Positions 34,940 to 43,061 of a stretch of 64,000 bases of DNA are shown here, piece by piece. The notes under the pieces were generated by a model that worked only from the letters and a program-made list of their open reading frames with translations, searched no databases and was not told the origin of the DNA. Both the position numbers and the translations under genes were made by a program. Where the stretch lies: NCBI GenBank assembly GCA_965229645.1, contig OZ245893.1, positions 806,001 to 870,000 on the forward strand. Reading direction: 5' to 3'. The first letter of the stretch is position 1, and each line of letters starts with the position of its first letter. This DNA comes from CAXQZM01 sp965229645 (GTDB taxonomy: Bacteria > Pseudomonadota > Alphaproteobacteria > UBA7985).

Positions 34940-34970
34940 GCCCTAGACCAAGAACAAGCACGGAACCTTG

Positions 34971-36149
34971 TCAAGGGGCGGACGTCGGTGCCTCTTCGCG
35001 CACCTCCTCAGCCGCCTCCAACCCTGGCCAAGACACCAGGATGGCCCGCACCAAGGTCGCGGCAGGGATCGCAAAAAACAGGCCCCAAACGCCAAACAGG
35101 CCGCCAAAAATCAAAATCGCAACGAAGATCGCCAAGGGATGCAGCTTCACAACTTCGGAAAACAGCAGGGGTTGCAGCAGATTGCCGTCGATAAACTGCA
35201 AAACCAGATAGGCGATCCAGCACGAGATCAAAAACCAAACCGTCAAGCCCGCCTCTTGCGCCACACCGACGGGCACGCCCAAATCCTGCGAGGCCACATA
35301 CTCCGCAAAGGTCAGCAGGACCGTCACCAGCCCCGCCGCCACGGCGCCAAAGATCGGGATCACTGGCGACACCCCCGTCAGAATCGCAATCGTCAGCGAC
35401 CATTGGGACCCGAGGGCGGAAAATACCACATAGGTCGAAACCCCCAGCAGCACGATTTCCAACAGTTTCCCGCGCACATAGGCCGAAATGGACACATTGG
35501 TCCGCCGCCAAACTTGTTCCAGCAGCCCGCTTTCCGTCGGCACGTAGCGCACCAAGGACCGCACGATCAAATCGCGGTCTTTTAAGAAGAAGAAGGTCAT
35601 GAGCGGCACCAGAATGGCGTAAATGATGACATCAATGGCCCCCGACAACACCCCGTTCAATTGCGAGACGGCGGCGGTCAGCCCCCCCTCCTGCCCCAGG
35701 AGCTGGTCTAGAAGCCCGCGCGTATTGGTGAAGAGATTGTCGGCGGCGTCGGGACCGAGCAGCCAGGCGTTGCCCGCCATATAGTCGGTGATGACTGGGC
35801 GCAGCCCTTCTAAGGCGACAACAAGGTTGGGGCCGATATTGACGATCTGGCCGCTCACCGCAGGGACAAGCAGGGCAAGCCCGACCACGAGCAAAACCAG
35901 GTTGAACGTTAGCACGCTGGTGGTGGCCCATAGGCGGCTGAGCCCCAACCGTTCCAACCACGAGGTCGGCCCGTCTAAGACGTAGGCGATAATGAGCGCG
36001 ACAATCGCCGGCGTGAAATGATGGCCGAGGAAATAGACCGCGCCGACGAGCAGGGCGGCGACAAAGACAAAAACCACCACCTGGCGGTTGCCAGTCTGGG
36101 CGATCCACCAAGACGAGATCGGGTTTTGCGGGGGGGGCTCATCACGCAT
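34971..36149 (-). CDS. AI-2E/PerM-family membrane transporter
   Basis: 392 residues with about seven to eight hydrophobic helices. Family features are HFTPAIVALIIAYVLDGPTS near the N-terminus, PLMTFFFLKDRDLIVRSLV mid-protein, and VSPVIPIFGAVAAG further on. The family includes the TqsA autoinducer-2 exporter and Na+/H+ antiporters. The start at 36149 has an AGGGGG upstream; an in-frame extension to 36323 runs into an IS-like inverted-repeat remnant and was rejected. Substrate unknown. Confidence 0.85.
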   Translation of the reverse strand: MRDEPPPQNPISSWWIAQTGNRQVVVFVFVAALLVGAVYFLGHHFTPAIVALIIAYVLDGPTSWLERLGLSRLWATTSVLTFNLVLLVVGLALLVPAVSGQIVNIGPNLVVALEGLRPVITDYMAGNAWLLGPDAADNLFTNTRGLLDQLLGQEGGLTAAVSQLNGVLSGAIDVIIYAILVPLMTFFFLKDRDLIVRSLVRYVPTESGLLEQVWRRTNVSISAYVRGKLLEIVLLGVSTYVVFSALGSQWSLTIAILTGVSPVIPIFGAVAAGLVTVLLTFAEYVASQDLGVPVGVAQEAGLTVWFLISCWIAYLVLQFIDGNLLQPLLFSEVVKLHPLAIFVAILIFGGLFGVWGLFFAIPAATLVRAILVSWPGLEAAEEVREEAPTSAP

Positions 36150-36204
36150 GCGCCCCCTGTCATAGCGAGTCTTTACAGCCAAGCAACTCTTATGCGTTGG
36201 GACG

Positions 36205-36369
36205 TCAGGGCAATCGCACTTGAACGAAATCTGGCCCTGTTCGGCGTCACTGGGGAGAGTTTGGCCGTCCCATTCGCTCAAATCAGGTAAAATAGGGACA
36301 GAATCTAGCGATTTGTTCTTCAAATGTACTCTCCATGTGGTGTATTTTTTTCAAGTGCGATTCCCCTGG
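36205..36369. repeat. 165-bp remnant bounded by 20-bp imperfect inverted repeats
   Basis: The left end (TCAGGGCAATCGCACTTGAA) and the right end (TTCAAGTGCGATTCCCCTGG) match as inverted repeats at 18 of 20 positions. A sequence resembling the right end recurs at about 48436-48492, next to the IS1595 remnant. This looks like a degenerate insertion-sequence relic; no transposase is present. Confidence 0.45.
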
Positions 36370-36385
36370 TTGGGACGTACCTAGC

Positions 36386-36568
36386 TTAACGCCACGGCAA
36401 GATCCGCCAGGACCCGAGAGTCGAAACGACAATAAGGCCCAGCACACCAACCACAAAGACCGCGAGCGGTAGGTGCTTCCGCGCGGCCGCATGGACCTCG
36501 AGCGCCATGACCAACAGACGGTCGAGCGATCCAAGCCTAGTCGGCTTATTTGACCTGCGACGGTTCAT
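36386..36568 (-). CDS. Small single-helix membrane protein, unknown
   Basis: 60 residues. A basic N-terminus (MNRRRSNKPTR) is followed by one hydrophobic helix at about residues 33-52 (HLPLAVFVVGVLGLIVVST). A perfect AAGGAGG lies 5 bases before the ATG, which makes translation likely. It is not CbtB (no His-rich motif), although it sits next to a cobalamin riboswitch that points the other way. Function unknown. Confidence 0.6.
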   Translation of the reverse strand: MNRRRSNKPTRLGSLDRLLVMALEVHAAARKHLPLAVFVVGVLGLIVVSTLGSWRILPWR

Positions 36569-36686
36569 GGACGCCTCCTTTTCAGTTAGCCAGGAGACCC
36601 CTTTACCATGGAGTCAAGCGGGGTCCAAGCGCCAACGGCGCGCAAGGAGTTTCCGCGCAAGACGCTTTCAACAGCAGGAGACCGAT

Positions 36687-36932
36687 GCAGGTTTCGTGCG
36701 GCACCCTCTTGACTTCCCTTCTGTTGGGCATCATCGACCATCCCGTGGTTCCTGGAGACTAACCATCGACGGGATGAAATGGGAATACGGTGAGGCGTGG
36801 CCTATAGGCACCAACTCCGTAACTGCCCCCGCAACTGTAAGCGGCGAGCGCCCCTTCGTTTGACGCCACTGGGCCCCTAGGGCCTGGGAAGGCAGGAGGG
36901 GAAGCTAGGACCCGCGAGTCAGGAGACCTGCC
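36687..36932 (+). promoter_or_regulatory. Cobalamin (B12) riboswitch
   Basis: Contains the core motifs in order: GCCACTG (about 36865), GGGAAGGCAGGAGG (about 36888), and the B12 box AGTCAGGAGACCTGCC at 36917-36932. The closing stem pairs GCAGGTTT (36687) with the AGACCTGC of the B12 box. It is followed about 40 bases later by a strong AAGGAGGT site and the ATG at 36980, so it should control translation or transcription of that ORF, and possibly the metal transporter beyond. Adenosylcobalamin binding normally switches expression off. Confidence 0.92.
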
Positions 36933-36979
36933 ACAGACTCATCACCCATGTCAGGGCGGGGCGTCCTGAAGGAGGTCTT

Positions 36980-37213
36980 ATGGCGCGCGCACACGGCTCG
37001 TCGGGCACCGCAGAGCGGACAGCTTTGCCTGGGTCCCGATCCGATCTTCAATTTCGCCAGCCACACCCTGGCGGTATGGCTCGGCGGGTAGCTTTTTGGC
37101 GCTCACGCGCCTGGCCGCAGTTTTGCCTCACCGACTTGAGCGTCCTGGGGCTTGTGCGCGGGGCGCTGCTTGTCTCTGCGCTCTTGTGGTGTTTGATCCT
37201 GAGCGTGCTTTAA
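36980..37213 (+). CDS. Small protein with C-terminal membrane helix, riboswitch-controlled
   Basis: 77 residues, not recognised. The N-terminal 45 residues are Arg/Ser/Pro-rich, and a hydrophobic helix ends the protein (LVRGALLVSALLWCLILSVL). An AAGGAGGT sits 3-4 bases before the ATG, one of the best ribosome-binding sites in the window, which supports translation. The TAA stop is at the edge of MITE-like element D, so the original gene may have been longer. Position after the riboswitch suggests a role in cobalt or cobalamin acquisition, but no known family is visible. Confidence 0.55.
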   Translation: MARAHGSSGTAERTALPGSRSDLQFRQPHPGGMARRVAFWRSRAWPQFCLTDLSVLGLVRGALLVSALLWCLILSVL

Positions 37214-37458
37214 TACCAGCGGCGATTGAAAATGACTCCTATTGATCGCTGGTATAAGGGCCGCGACTGCGGCCCCCCAAGCGGGCTCCAAGCCCAAAGG
37301 GCGCAGGGAACGCCCGCGCTCCAAACGCGCGGCCCCGAGAATAGCGCGAAAGCGCCTCGGGGTATAAGCGAAGGCCCCGTCGGAGGCGAAACGCGAAGCG
37401 TTTCTGCCGTGAGACACAAAACCGCCAAAAAAGTGTCAACTTTTTGGCCGTTGGTATA
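37212..37458 (-). mobile_element. MITE-like element D
   Basis: Reverse-oriented copy lengthened to about 247 bp by an inserted GC-rich hairpin segment (about 37277-37330). Its outer TAATACC supplies the TAA of the small riboswitch-controlled ORF. It lies between the riboswitch and the metal ABC operon and could block read-through. Confidence 0.85.
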
Positions 37459-37494
37459 AGCCGCCCCTTGTCCATCGTGGCGACCGCTCCCACT

Positions 37495-38268
37495 ATGCCA
37501 GACGCGCCGACTGGCCCTCTGTTGCAAATCCGCAACATGGCGCTTGGCTTCGCAGGTCTCCCTCTGTTTAGCGACCTGTCCCTGGACTTGGTCCCAGGGT
37601 CCACCCTGGCGGTCTTGGGGGCGAACGGGTCGGGCAAAAGCACCTTCGTCAAACTGCTGCTCGGCCTCGTGTCGCCGCTTGCGGGGCAGCTAAGCTGGCC
37701 AGGAGGCCCGCCACGCGAAATTGGGTACCTGGCCCAAATGAGCGCGTTCGACTCCCGCTTCCCGCTGCGCGTGCGGGATTTGGCCGCCATGGGCGCCTGG
37801 ACCTCGGCGGGATGGCGCGGGCACCTGTGCGCCGCGACCCAAGCGCGCGTCGAGGCCGCGCTGGAGCGGGTGGGCCTTTCGGCCGTGGCCCATCAGTCGC
37901 TGCACACCCTCTCGGGCGGGCAGCTGCAACGGGCCTTGTTTGCGCGCCTGATCGTACAAGACGCGCCGCTGATCCTGCTGGACGAGCCCTTTGCCGCCAT
38001 TGATCAGCGCACGGAAGCGCACCTGCTGACGTTGATCGACCAGTGGCGGGCCGAGGGGCGCAGCCTTGTGCTGGTCGTCCATGATCTCTCCTCGGTCCTC
38101 GACCATTGCAGTCACGCCCTGCTGTTGGGCGCGGGCCGCGCGTCGCATGGCCCGGTCGCAAGCATCGTCACGCGCAAGCGCCTGGTGGCGCAGCACTATC
38201 TCTCCCAAAGTCAGGCCGCCTGGATTTTCAGCCAGGAGCGCCTGCCGCGAAGGAACAACCATGATTGA
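37495..38268 (+). CDS. Zn/Mn-type metal ABC transporter ATPase
   Basis: 257 residues. Walker A LGANGSGKSTFVKLLLG near residue 45, signature TLSGGQLQRALFARL near 145, and Walker B LILLDEPFAAID near 165. This is the ZnuC/MntB/SitB branch. The start at 37495 (MPDAPTGPLLQIR) is preferred; upstream in-frame starts lie inside the MITE-like element. The stop overlaps the permease gene by 8 bases. The metal is undetermined: zinc or manganese by family, but cobalt is possible given the upstream B12 riboswitch. Confidence 0.85.
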   Translation: MPDAPTGPLLQIRNMALGFAGLPLFSDLSLDLVPGSTLAVLGANGSGKSTFVKLLLGLVSPLAGQLSWPGGPPREIGYLAQMSAFDSRFPLRVRDLAAMGAWTSAGWRGHLCAATQARVEAALERVGLSAVAHQSLHTLSGGQLQRALFARLIVQDAPLILLDEPFAAIDQRTEAHLLTLIDQWRAEGRSLVLVVHDLSSVLDHCSHALLLGAGRASHGPVASIVTRKRLVAQHYLSQSQAAWIFSQERLPRRNNHD

Positions 38269-39136
38269 CCTGCTCACCGACATGGGGAGTTTCGCCTTCG
38301 TTCGGCGTGCCTTCGTCGCAACGACGGTCTTGTCGGCCTCGATCACGCCGGTGGGCGTGTTTTTGGTGTTGCGCCGCTTGTCTTTGGCGGGCGAAGCCAT
38401 GGCCCATGCCATCACCCCTGGTGTCGTGTTTGGCTTTGTGACCGCAGGCCTCTCGGTCACCTCGCTGCTGATCGGGGGCCTGATTGCGGGCGTCGGCGTT
38501 GCGGCCCTCACCGCCCTGCTGGCGCGCAAAACGATTCTGCGCAGCGACGCCAGCCTCGCTTCGCTCTATCTTATCGCCTTGGCGGCGGGCATTTTCATCC
38601 TGTCGGCGGCGGGATCGGCCATCCCGCTCAAGAGTTTTTTGTTTGGGTCGATCCTGGGCATCGACGATGCGTCCCTCGTGCTGGTCGGCGCGGTCGCAAC
38701 GGCTACCTTGCTCGCCTTCGCCGTGCTGCTGCGCCCGCTGATCGTTAGTACCTGCGACCCCGTGTTCTTTGAGGCGCAGGCCCGCCGCCCTTGGCTGATC
38801 GAACAGGCCTTCATGCTGCTGCTGGTCTTGAACTTGCTCGCGGCGTTCAAGACCCTCGGGACGCTCATGGCCGTGGGCCTCATGATTTTGCCCGCGACCG
38901 CGGCACGCTACTGGTCGCGCACCATCACAGGGCAGCTCGCCCTGGGCTTCGCATTCGCGCTCTTGAGCTGCTGGTTGGGGCTCGTCCTTTCCTACCTCAT
39001 GCCCCATACCCCCTCGGGGCCCGCAATCGTCTTGACGGCGGGCGGTCTGTTCAGTACCTCGGCGCTGTTCGGGCCCTATGGTTTGGGACGGCGGATACAA
39101 AGGCGCGTGCCCACACCCACCTCTCGGTCAATCTAA
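38261..39136 (+). CDS. Zn/Mn-type metal ABC transporter permease
   Basis: 291 residues with about eight to nine hydrophobic helices of the ABC-3 family (ZnuB/MntC-like). RRLSLAGEAMAHAITPGVVF near residue 40 and LMAVGLMILPATAARYW near 205 are family signatures. It forms the channel for the ATPase at 37495. The basic Pro/Thr-rich C-terminal tail is atypical but short. Confidence 0.85.
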   Translation: MIDLLTDMGSFAFVRRAFVATTVLSASITPVGVFLVLRRLSLAGEAMAHAITPGVVFGFVTAGLSVTSLLIGGLIAGVGVAALTALLARKTILRSDASLASLYLIALAAGIFILSAAGSAIPLKSFLFGSILGIDDASLVLVGAVATATLLAFAVLLRPLIVSTCDPVFFEAQARRPWLIEQAFMLLLVLNLLAAFKTLGTLMAVGLMILPATAARYWSRTITGQLALGFAFALLSCWLGLVLSYLMPHTPSGPAIVLTAGGLFSTSALFGPYGLGRRIQRRVPTPTSRSI

Positions 39137-39150
39137 GAAAGAACTTTGCG

Positions 39151-40041
39151 ATGGCACTCAAAACTCCCCTGAAAATTGGCTTTGCGACCCTTGGTCTCTG
39201 GCTGGCCCCCCTGCCCACGGGCGCGGAGGATCTGCGTCTGGTCGCCAGCTTCTCCATCCTCGGCGACATTGTCCAACAGGTCGCAGGCGATCATGCCAGC
39301 GTCACAACCATCGTCGGTCCCGACGCCGACGCGCATCTCTATCAACCGACCGTCGCCGATGCGCGCCATGTTGCCCAGGCCGATCTGATTTTCGTCAACG
39401 GCCTCGGGTTTGAAACCTGGTCCGAAACCCTGATTGCGGAGTCGGGCACGGACGCCCTGACCATTGTTGTTACCGACGGCGTGCCCCCCTTGCGAGTGGA
39501 CGGCGCCGTTGACCCGCACGCTTGGAACGCGCTGACCAACGCCCTGATCTACGTTGACAACATCCGCGACGCCTTGGTGACGGCCCGACCCGAGCGGGCC
39601 GAGGACTTTCGCGCCAACGCGGCCAGCTACTCAAACGCGCTTGCAGCCTTGGACGCGCAAACCAAGGCCGCTATTGCGGCCCTGCCCGCCGACCGTCGCA
39701 CGGTGGTGACCGCCCATGATGCCTTTGGCTACTTGGCCGACGCCTACGGTTTGACCTTCTTAGCGCCCGTGGGGATCGATACGCAGGCCGAACCGTCGGC
39801 GCGCGACCTTGCCGCCCTAATCCAGCAGCTGCGGGAACAAGACGCGGCGGCGTTGTTTGTCGAGAACATCACCAACCCCGCCCTGGTGCAGCAAATATCG
39901 AGAGAAACGGGCATTGAGATCGGCGGGCGCCTGTTTTCCGATGCTTTGTCGGAACGCGGCGGTCCCGCCACCTCCTACCTCGCCCTGTTCGAACACAACC
40001 TCGCCGCCATCCTAGCAGCCTTACAAGGGCCGAGTTTTTGA
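39151..40041 (+). CDS. Metal ABC transporter substrate-binding protein (ZnuA-like)
   Basis: 296 residues with a signal peptide cleaved near PLPTGAEDL. Likely metal ligands of the cluster A-I fold are the His in PDADAHLYQPTVAD near residue 60, in DPHAWNAL near 115, in TAHDAFGYLAD near 190, and an acidic residue near the C-terminus. The His-rich charged loop of true ZnuA between ligands 1 and 2 is absent, which leaves manganese or another metal open. The start ATG at 39151 follows the permease stop by 14 bases. Confidence 0.85.
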   Translation: MALKTPLKIGFATLGLWLAPLPTGAEDLRLVASFSILGDIVQQVAGDHASVTTIVGPDADAHLYQPTVADARHVAQADLIFVNGLGFETWSETLIAESGTDALTIVVTDGVPPLRVDGAVDPHAWNALTNALIYVDNIRDALVTARPERAEDFRANAASYSNALAALDAQTKAAIAALPADRRTVVTAHDAFGYLADAYGLTFLAPVGIDTQAEPSARDLAALIQQLREQDAAALFVENITNPALVQQISRETGIEIGGRLFSDALSERGGPATSYLALFEHNLAAILAALQGPSF

Positions 40042-40065
40042 AGCGGGCGACACATTCACACACAA

Positions 40066-40266
40066 TAATACCAACGGCGAAAAAAGTTGATACTTTTTTC
40101 GCCGTTTTGTGTCTCACGGCAGAAACGCTTCGCGTTTCGCCTCCGACGGGGCCTTCGCTTATACCCCGAGGCGCTTTCGCGCTATTCTCGGGGCCGCTAC
40201 GGGGGCCGCAGTCGCGGCCCCTATACCAGCGAATAAAAAAGTCATTTTCAATCGCCGCTGGTATAA
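40066..40266 (+). mobile_element. MITE-like element E
   Basis: Full-length copy, same orientation as A and G. Ends ATACCAACGG and CGCTGGTATAA, with a long A/T hairpin at the left. It stands between the metal transporter operon and the tmRNA gene. Confidence 0.88.
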
Positions 40267-40324
40267 GTTACCCCATGCCCCTTTCATTTGCCCGCGGTTG
40301 CCCCTAAGTCAAAACTGTGGGTCG

Positions 40325-40635
40325 CACCCACTATGACGATAAACGGCATTCGTAATAGGCGCGATGGACCCGGGGGCGGTACCCGGCTACTCCACCAATT
40401 CTCGGCAGGTCGCCTCGTTGGCGCCTGCCCCAAGGGGTAGAAACAGGATCGACATGCGTTCAAAGGGATGTTTTTCGTTCGGTATGGCACCGCTGTTATC
40501 GGGCCAAGCTTATAGTTGCAAACGACAACAACCAAGCACCGGTTGCTCTGGCTGCTTAGCAGTTTGAAAAACCAAAACTTCAATCCCTAGGGCGGTGCTA
40601 GCCTTAGGTGGGGGTCGGGGCACCTAGCAACAGAA
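40325..40635 (+). ncRNA. ssrA: Permuted two-piece transfer-messenger RNA (tmRNA)
   Basis: Gene order is circularly permuted as in alphaproteobacteria. The acceptor piece comes first and ends at 40397: T arm CCGGG-GGCGGTA-CCCGG, then CTACTCC-ACCA with an encoded CCA. An intervening loop is followed by the coding piece from 40434, whose 5' end GGGGTAG pairs with CTACTCC to form the acceptor stem. The tag frame follows TATAGTT: codons 40518-40559 encode ANDNNQAPVALAA and a TAG stop. A pseudoknot-like hairpin (about 40597-40625) follows. Outer ends are approximate. It rescues stalled ribosomes and tags nascent proteins for ClpXP and other proteases; its SspB adaptor is encoded next door. Confidence 0.95.
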
Positions 40636-40677
40636 CGCCCCAACTCCCCTCCCACAATACATACACAGATGGTCGTG

Positions 40678-40836
40678 TTGTGTCTCACGGCAGAAACGCT
40701 TCGCGTTTCGCCTCCGACGGGGCCTTCGCTTTACCCCGAGGCGCTTTCTTAGCTTGTCTCGGGGCCGCTGCGGGGGCCGCAGTCGCGACCCTTATACCAG
40801 CGAACATAAGAATCATTTTCAATCGCCGCTGGTATT
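40678..40836 (+). mobile_element. MITE-like element F (left-truncated)
   Basis: Lacks the first ~45 bases, including the TTGACA hairpin, and starts at TTGTGTCTCACGG. The rest, through the CGCTGGTAT end, is intact. With element E it brackets the tmRNA gene. Confidence 0.85.
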
Positions 40837-40892
40837 AGAGCCTTGCGCGCCTAACACTTTTTATTCGCTTGGCTTGAGCGTAAAGCAGGTCC

Positions 40893-41393
40893 ATGAACGA
40901 GTCCCCTAAGAGCCTCATTCCCTACGATGACATGGTAATGAATGCCTTACGTGCGGTTGTGCGGGAAGCGATCCAACGGGTTTCGGACAAGGGCCTCCCA
41001 GGCGATCATCACTACTACCTCACATTTCGGACCGACCATCCCGCCGCGGAAATGCCTGCAGCGATCAAAACTAAGTACCCGACCGAGATTCGGATCGCCC
41101 TGCAATACCAGTTCTCCAACCTCTACGTCGATGATTTTGGCTTCCATGTCACGCTCTACTTCGGCGGCATGCCGACGCCGTTTTACGTACCGTTCGACGC
41201 CATCACCTCGTTCCTCGACCCCCATGTGCAATTTTCCATGCGCTTCGAACCTCTAGGGCTTGAGAACCCGATCAAAGACACCGACAAACCACGCAAGCGC
41301 GCCGCCGCCACAAAGGACAGCACCCATACCGAGGACGAACAAGACAAGGCCAGCGACAATGTTGTCAGCCTCTCCTCCTTCCGCAAATCTTGA
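40893..41393 (+). CDS. sspB: SspB, ClpXP specificity-enhancing adaptor (alphaproteobacterial type)
   Basis: 166 residues. An early MNALRAVVREAIQRV helix is followed by LPGDHHYYLTFRTDHPAAEM near residue 40. The rest of the beta-barrel core includes RIALQYQFSNLYVDDFGFHV and PFYVPFDAITSFLDPHVQFS. The C-terminal third is charged and disordered and ends in a short hydrophobic/basic motif (NVVSLSSFRKS), the usual ClpX-docking tail. SspB delivers ssrA-tagged proteins to ClpXP. The gene lies about 250 bases after the tmRNA coding piece, a clear functional neighbour. Confidence 0.9.
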   Translation: MNESPKSLIPYDDMVMNALRAVVREAIQRVSDKGLPGDHHYYLTFRTDHPAAEMPAAIKTKYPTEIRIALQYQFSNLYVDDFGFHVTLYFGGMPTPFYVPFDAITSFLDPHVQFSMRFEPLGLENPIKDTDKPRKRAAATKDSTHTEDEQDKASDNVVSLSSFRKS

Positions 41394-41420
41394 AGCCGTT
41401 CGCGCCTGCACTGAACCAGT

Positions 41421-42296
41421 TCAATGGGCGATGCTGTTGCTGGCGGCCCCGCGCGACCACCCCAGCAACCAACCTTCTTCGGTAAGGATGTTTGGGTCGT
41501 CGGCCAAAGGGGTCCGATCTAGCCAGACGTCCAAATCCGCGCGCGCTAGGGCCGAAGCTACGGCCAGAACTTGGCGGGCGTCCTTGACTTTATGGGACTC
41601 TTGGTCGGAGTCAAACATGGAGGGGTAGATTTCGGCAAAGACCAGCGGTCGATCCGCCGCCTCAAAGGGCCAAATGGCCAAGCGGTCACCGAATACCTGC
41701 CGATGCTGCTGCAAACGGGCAATGCCCATGAGGGCCTGCGAGCCCACCGACCCTGTGTAGGCCAGTTTCCACCCTGATTGCATCCGACCAATGCGCCGGT
41801 CCGCAGCGGTCCGCCCCTGGGCCTCAAAGGCGCGCCATTCGCTGAGCCCTTGATCGTAGGTGACGGTTTTGCGCGCGGGCAAGTACGGTAAGTCCAGATG
41901 GGCGGGTCGGCCCCAAAACACTGCGCGCGACCCCAAGCGCCGATTGAGATCGTCGGCGACCCGAAAGCGGTTGTTTTGGTTGCGCGGCCCGTCCTCGATC
42001 AGCGCCGCCAAGTGCGTCCAGGTCGCCGCCCACGCAACCCCAGACAGCCCCAAAGCCACCGCAAAGCCGCGCGGATAGCCAAAAGCAAAGTCGAAACCCG
42101 CCAGCAGGCGTTTCCCCGCCTTGATATGGTCGTGCAGAGTTTCGTCTAACCAGGCGTGAAGCTCGGCGCGGGTCGAAAAGTTGGTGAGTACGTCCCGTCC
42201 CATGATCCAGCCCGCGACCCAGAGCGAATCCTTCCCGCGCGTCGGCACCGACGAAGCCGAATAGTCGAGGCAGAGCAAGCTGTCGAACGGTCTCAT
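41421..42296 (-). CDS. DUF429-like RNase H-fold protein
   Basis: 291 residues, soluble. The N-terminal strand-turn SLLCLDYSASSVPTRGKDSLW resembles the first motif of DUF429/RNase H-like proteins. FDFAFGYPRGFAVAL (about residue 70) supplies a second acidic position. The start at 42296 forms an ATGA overlap with the DUF2256 gene upstream on the same strand. The biochemical role is unknown. Convergent with sspB, with 27 bases between stops. Confidence 0.6.
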   Translation of the reverse strand: MRPFDSLLCLDYSASSVPTRGKDSLWVAGWIMGRDVLTNFSTRAELHAWLDETLHDHIKAGKRLLAGFDFAFGYPRGFAVALGLSGVAWAATWTHLAALIEDGPRNQNNRFRVADDLNRRLGSRAVFWGRPAHLDLPYLPARKTVTYDQGLSEWRAFEAQGRTAADRRIGRMQSGWKLAYTGSVGSQALMGIARLQQHRQVFGDRLAIWPFEAADRPLVFAEIYPSMFDSDQESHKVKDARQVLAVASALARADLDVWLDRTPLADDPNILTEEGWLLGWSRGAASNSIAH

Positions 42297-42442
42297 GCCT
42301 TCACGCCCTGGCGTCGGCACCGCGCGCTGCAATAGGTGACGCGCGCCCAATCCCGCGCCCATTTCTTCCGCCAATTAAAGGGTCGGTGGCAGACGGGGCA
42401 GGTCTTGGACGGCAGATGTGACTTCTTGATCCCTTGGGGCAT
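42293..42442 (-). CDS. DUF2256 zinc-finger-like small protein
   Basis: 49 residues. The sequence KSHLPSKTCPVCHRPFNWRK, then KWARDWARVTYCSARCRR, is the whole DUF2256 signature: four Cys in a CPVC...CSARC arrangement that should bind one zinc. It starts at 42442 and overlaps the following gene by four bases, so the two are probably co-translated. DUF2256 proteins are of unknown function, sometimes fused or adjacent to photolyase- or nucleic-acid-related genes. Cytoplasmic. Confidence 0.85.
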   Translation of the reverse strand: MPQGIKKSHLPSKTCPVCHRPFNWRKKWARDWARVTYCSARCRRQGVKA

Positions 42443-42638
42443 GTCGACGACATAGCGTGAAATTGGCGTGCCACAAGTGGTTTGGATAAGGGTGATGCAA
42501 CTGGTTCGCTAGCCACCCTCCCCTTACGGCTCAAAGGACGCCAGGAAAAGGAAGTCTATTCCGCTTGTTCAGCGCCTCTTTACAAAGAACGAGACATGAG
42601 TATAGACGCTTCGTGACCGTTTTTCAAAAAGGTACCAC

Positions 42639-43061
42639 ATGGCGAATAAAGAGCTAACCGCATTTGACATCTTCAATCAATTCCAGTCTCGACGGGACCT
42701 AATGCGGCGCACTGGAAAACTGGGTCTGATCGCGGGCTTGCCCCTCACACTCCAGGGGTGCTTGGCAGTGCCAGATAACGAAAGCCGCCTAGCCTCAGAC
42801 GGAACGTTAGAAATCGCCCTTCAACCTGGACGAAATTGTTGGGACAATCGGTGTTTTCGCTACAATTCCGAAGCAGGCGAAGTGTCCGCCATCGGTCATG
42901 AGCCCATAGCAGTTCCAAGCGATCTAGATCTGACAAGGGGGTTTGTTTCAGAGGAAGAATTCAACACACTATTAAAAACGGCACGGTCGGCTGATCGAGT
43001 TGTGAATGAAAGTGGCGGAAGCGGTAGTAGTGGAAGCAACAGTCCTTGTCCCGAATGTTAA
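42639..43061 (+). CDS. Putative Tat-exported lipoprotein with Cys-rich tail
   Basis: 140 residues. The N-terminus has a twin-arginine signal (SRRDLMRRTGKLGLIAGLPL) ending in a lipobox-like TLQGC (Cys about residue 41). The mature part is acidic and ends in a flexible Ser/Gly linker followed by SPCPEC. No homologous family is recognised. Start ATG with AAAGG upstream. Its last 7 bases overlap the methyltransferase start, so the two genes are coupled. The flexible linker with a terminal Cys pair could be a metal- or thiol-binding tail or a modification substrate; this is inference. Confidence 0.6.
   Translation: MANKELTAFDIFNQFQSRRDLMRRTGKLGLIAGLPLTLQGCLAVPDNESRLASDGTLEIALQPGRNCWDNRCFRYNSEAGEVSAIGHEPIAVPSDLDLTRGFVSEEEFNTLLKTARSADRVVNESGGSGSSGSNSPCPEC

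Noticed and set aside
36150..36323. N-terminal extension of the AI-2E-type transporter
   Set aside because: The extension is translated from an inverted-repeat relic; the start at 36149 has a better ribosome-binding site and fits the family.
36386..36568. CbtB cobalt-transport subunit
   Set aside because: Size and riboswitch neighbourhood fit, but the His-rich C-terminal motif is absent and the gene points away from the riboswitch.
40284..40583. Minus-strand frame of 99 codons
   Set aside because: It lies antisense to the tmRNA gene and has no protein features.
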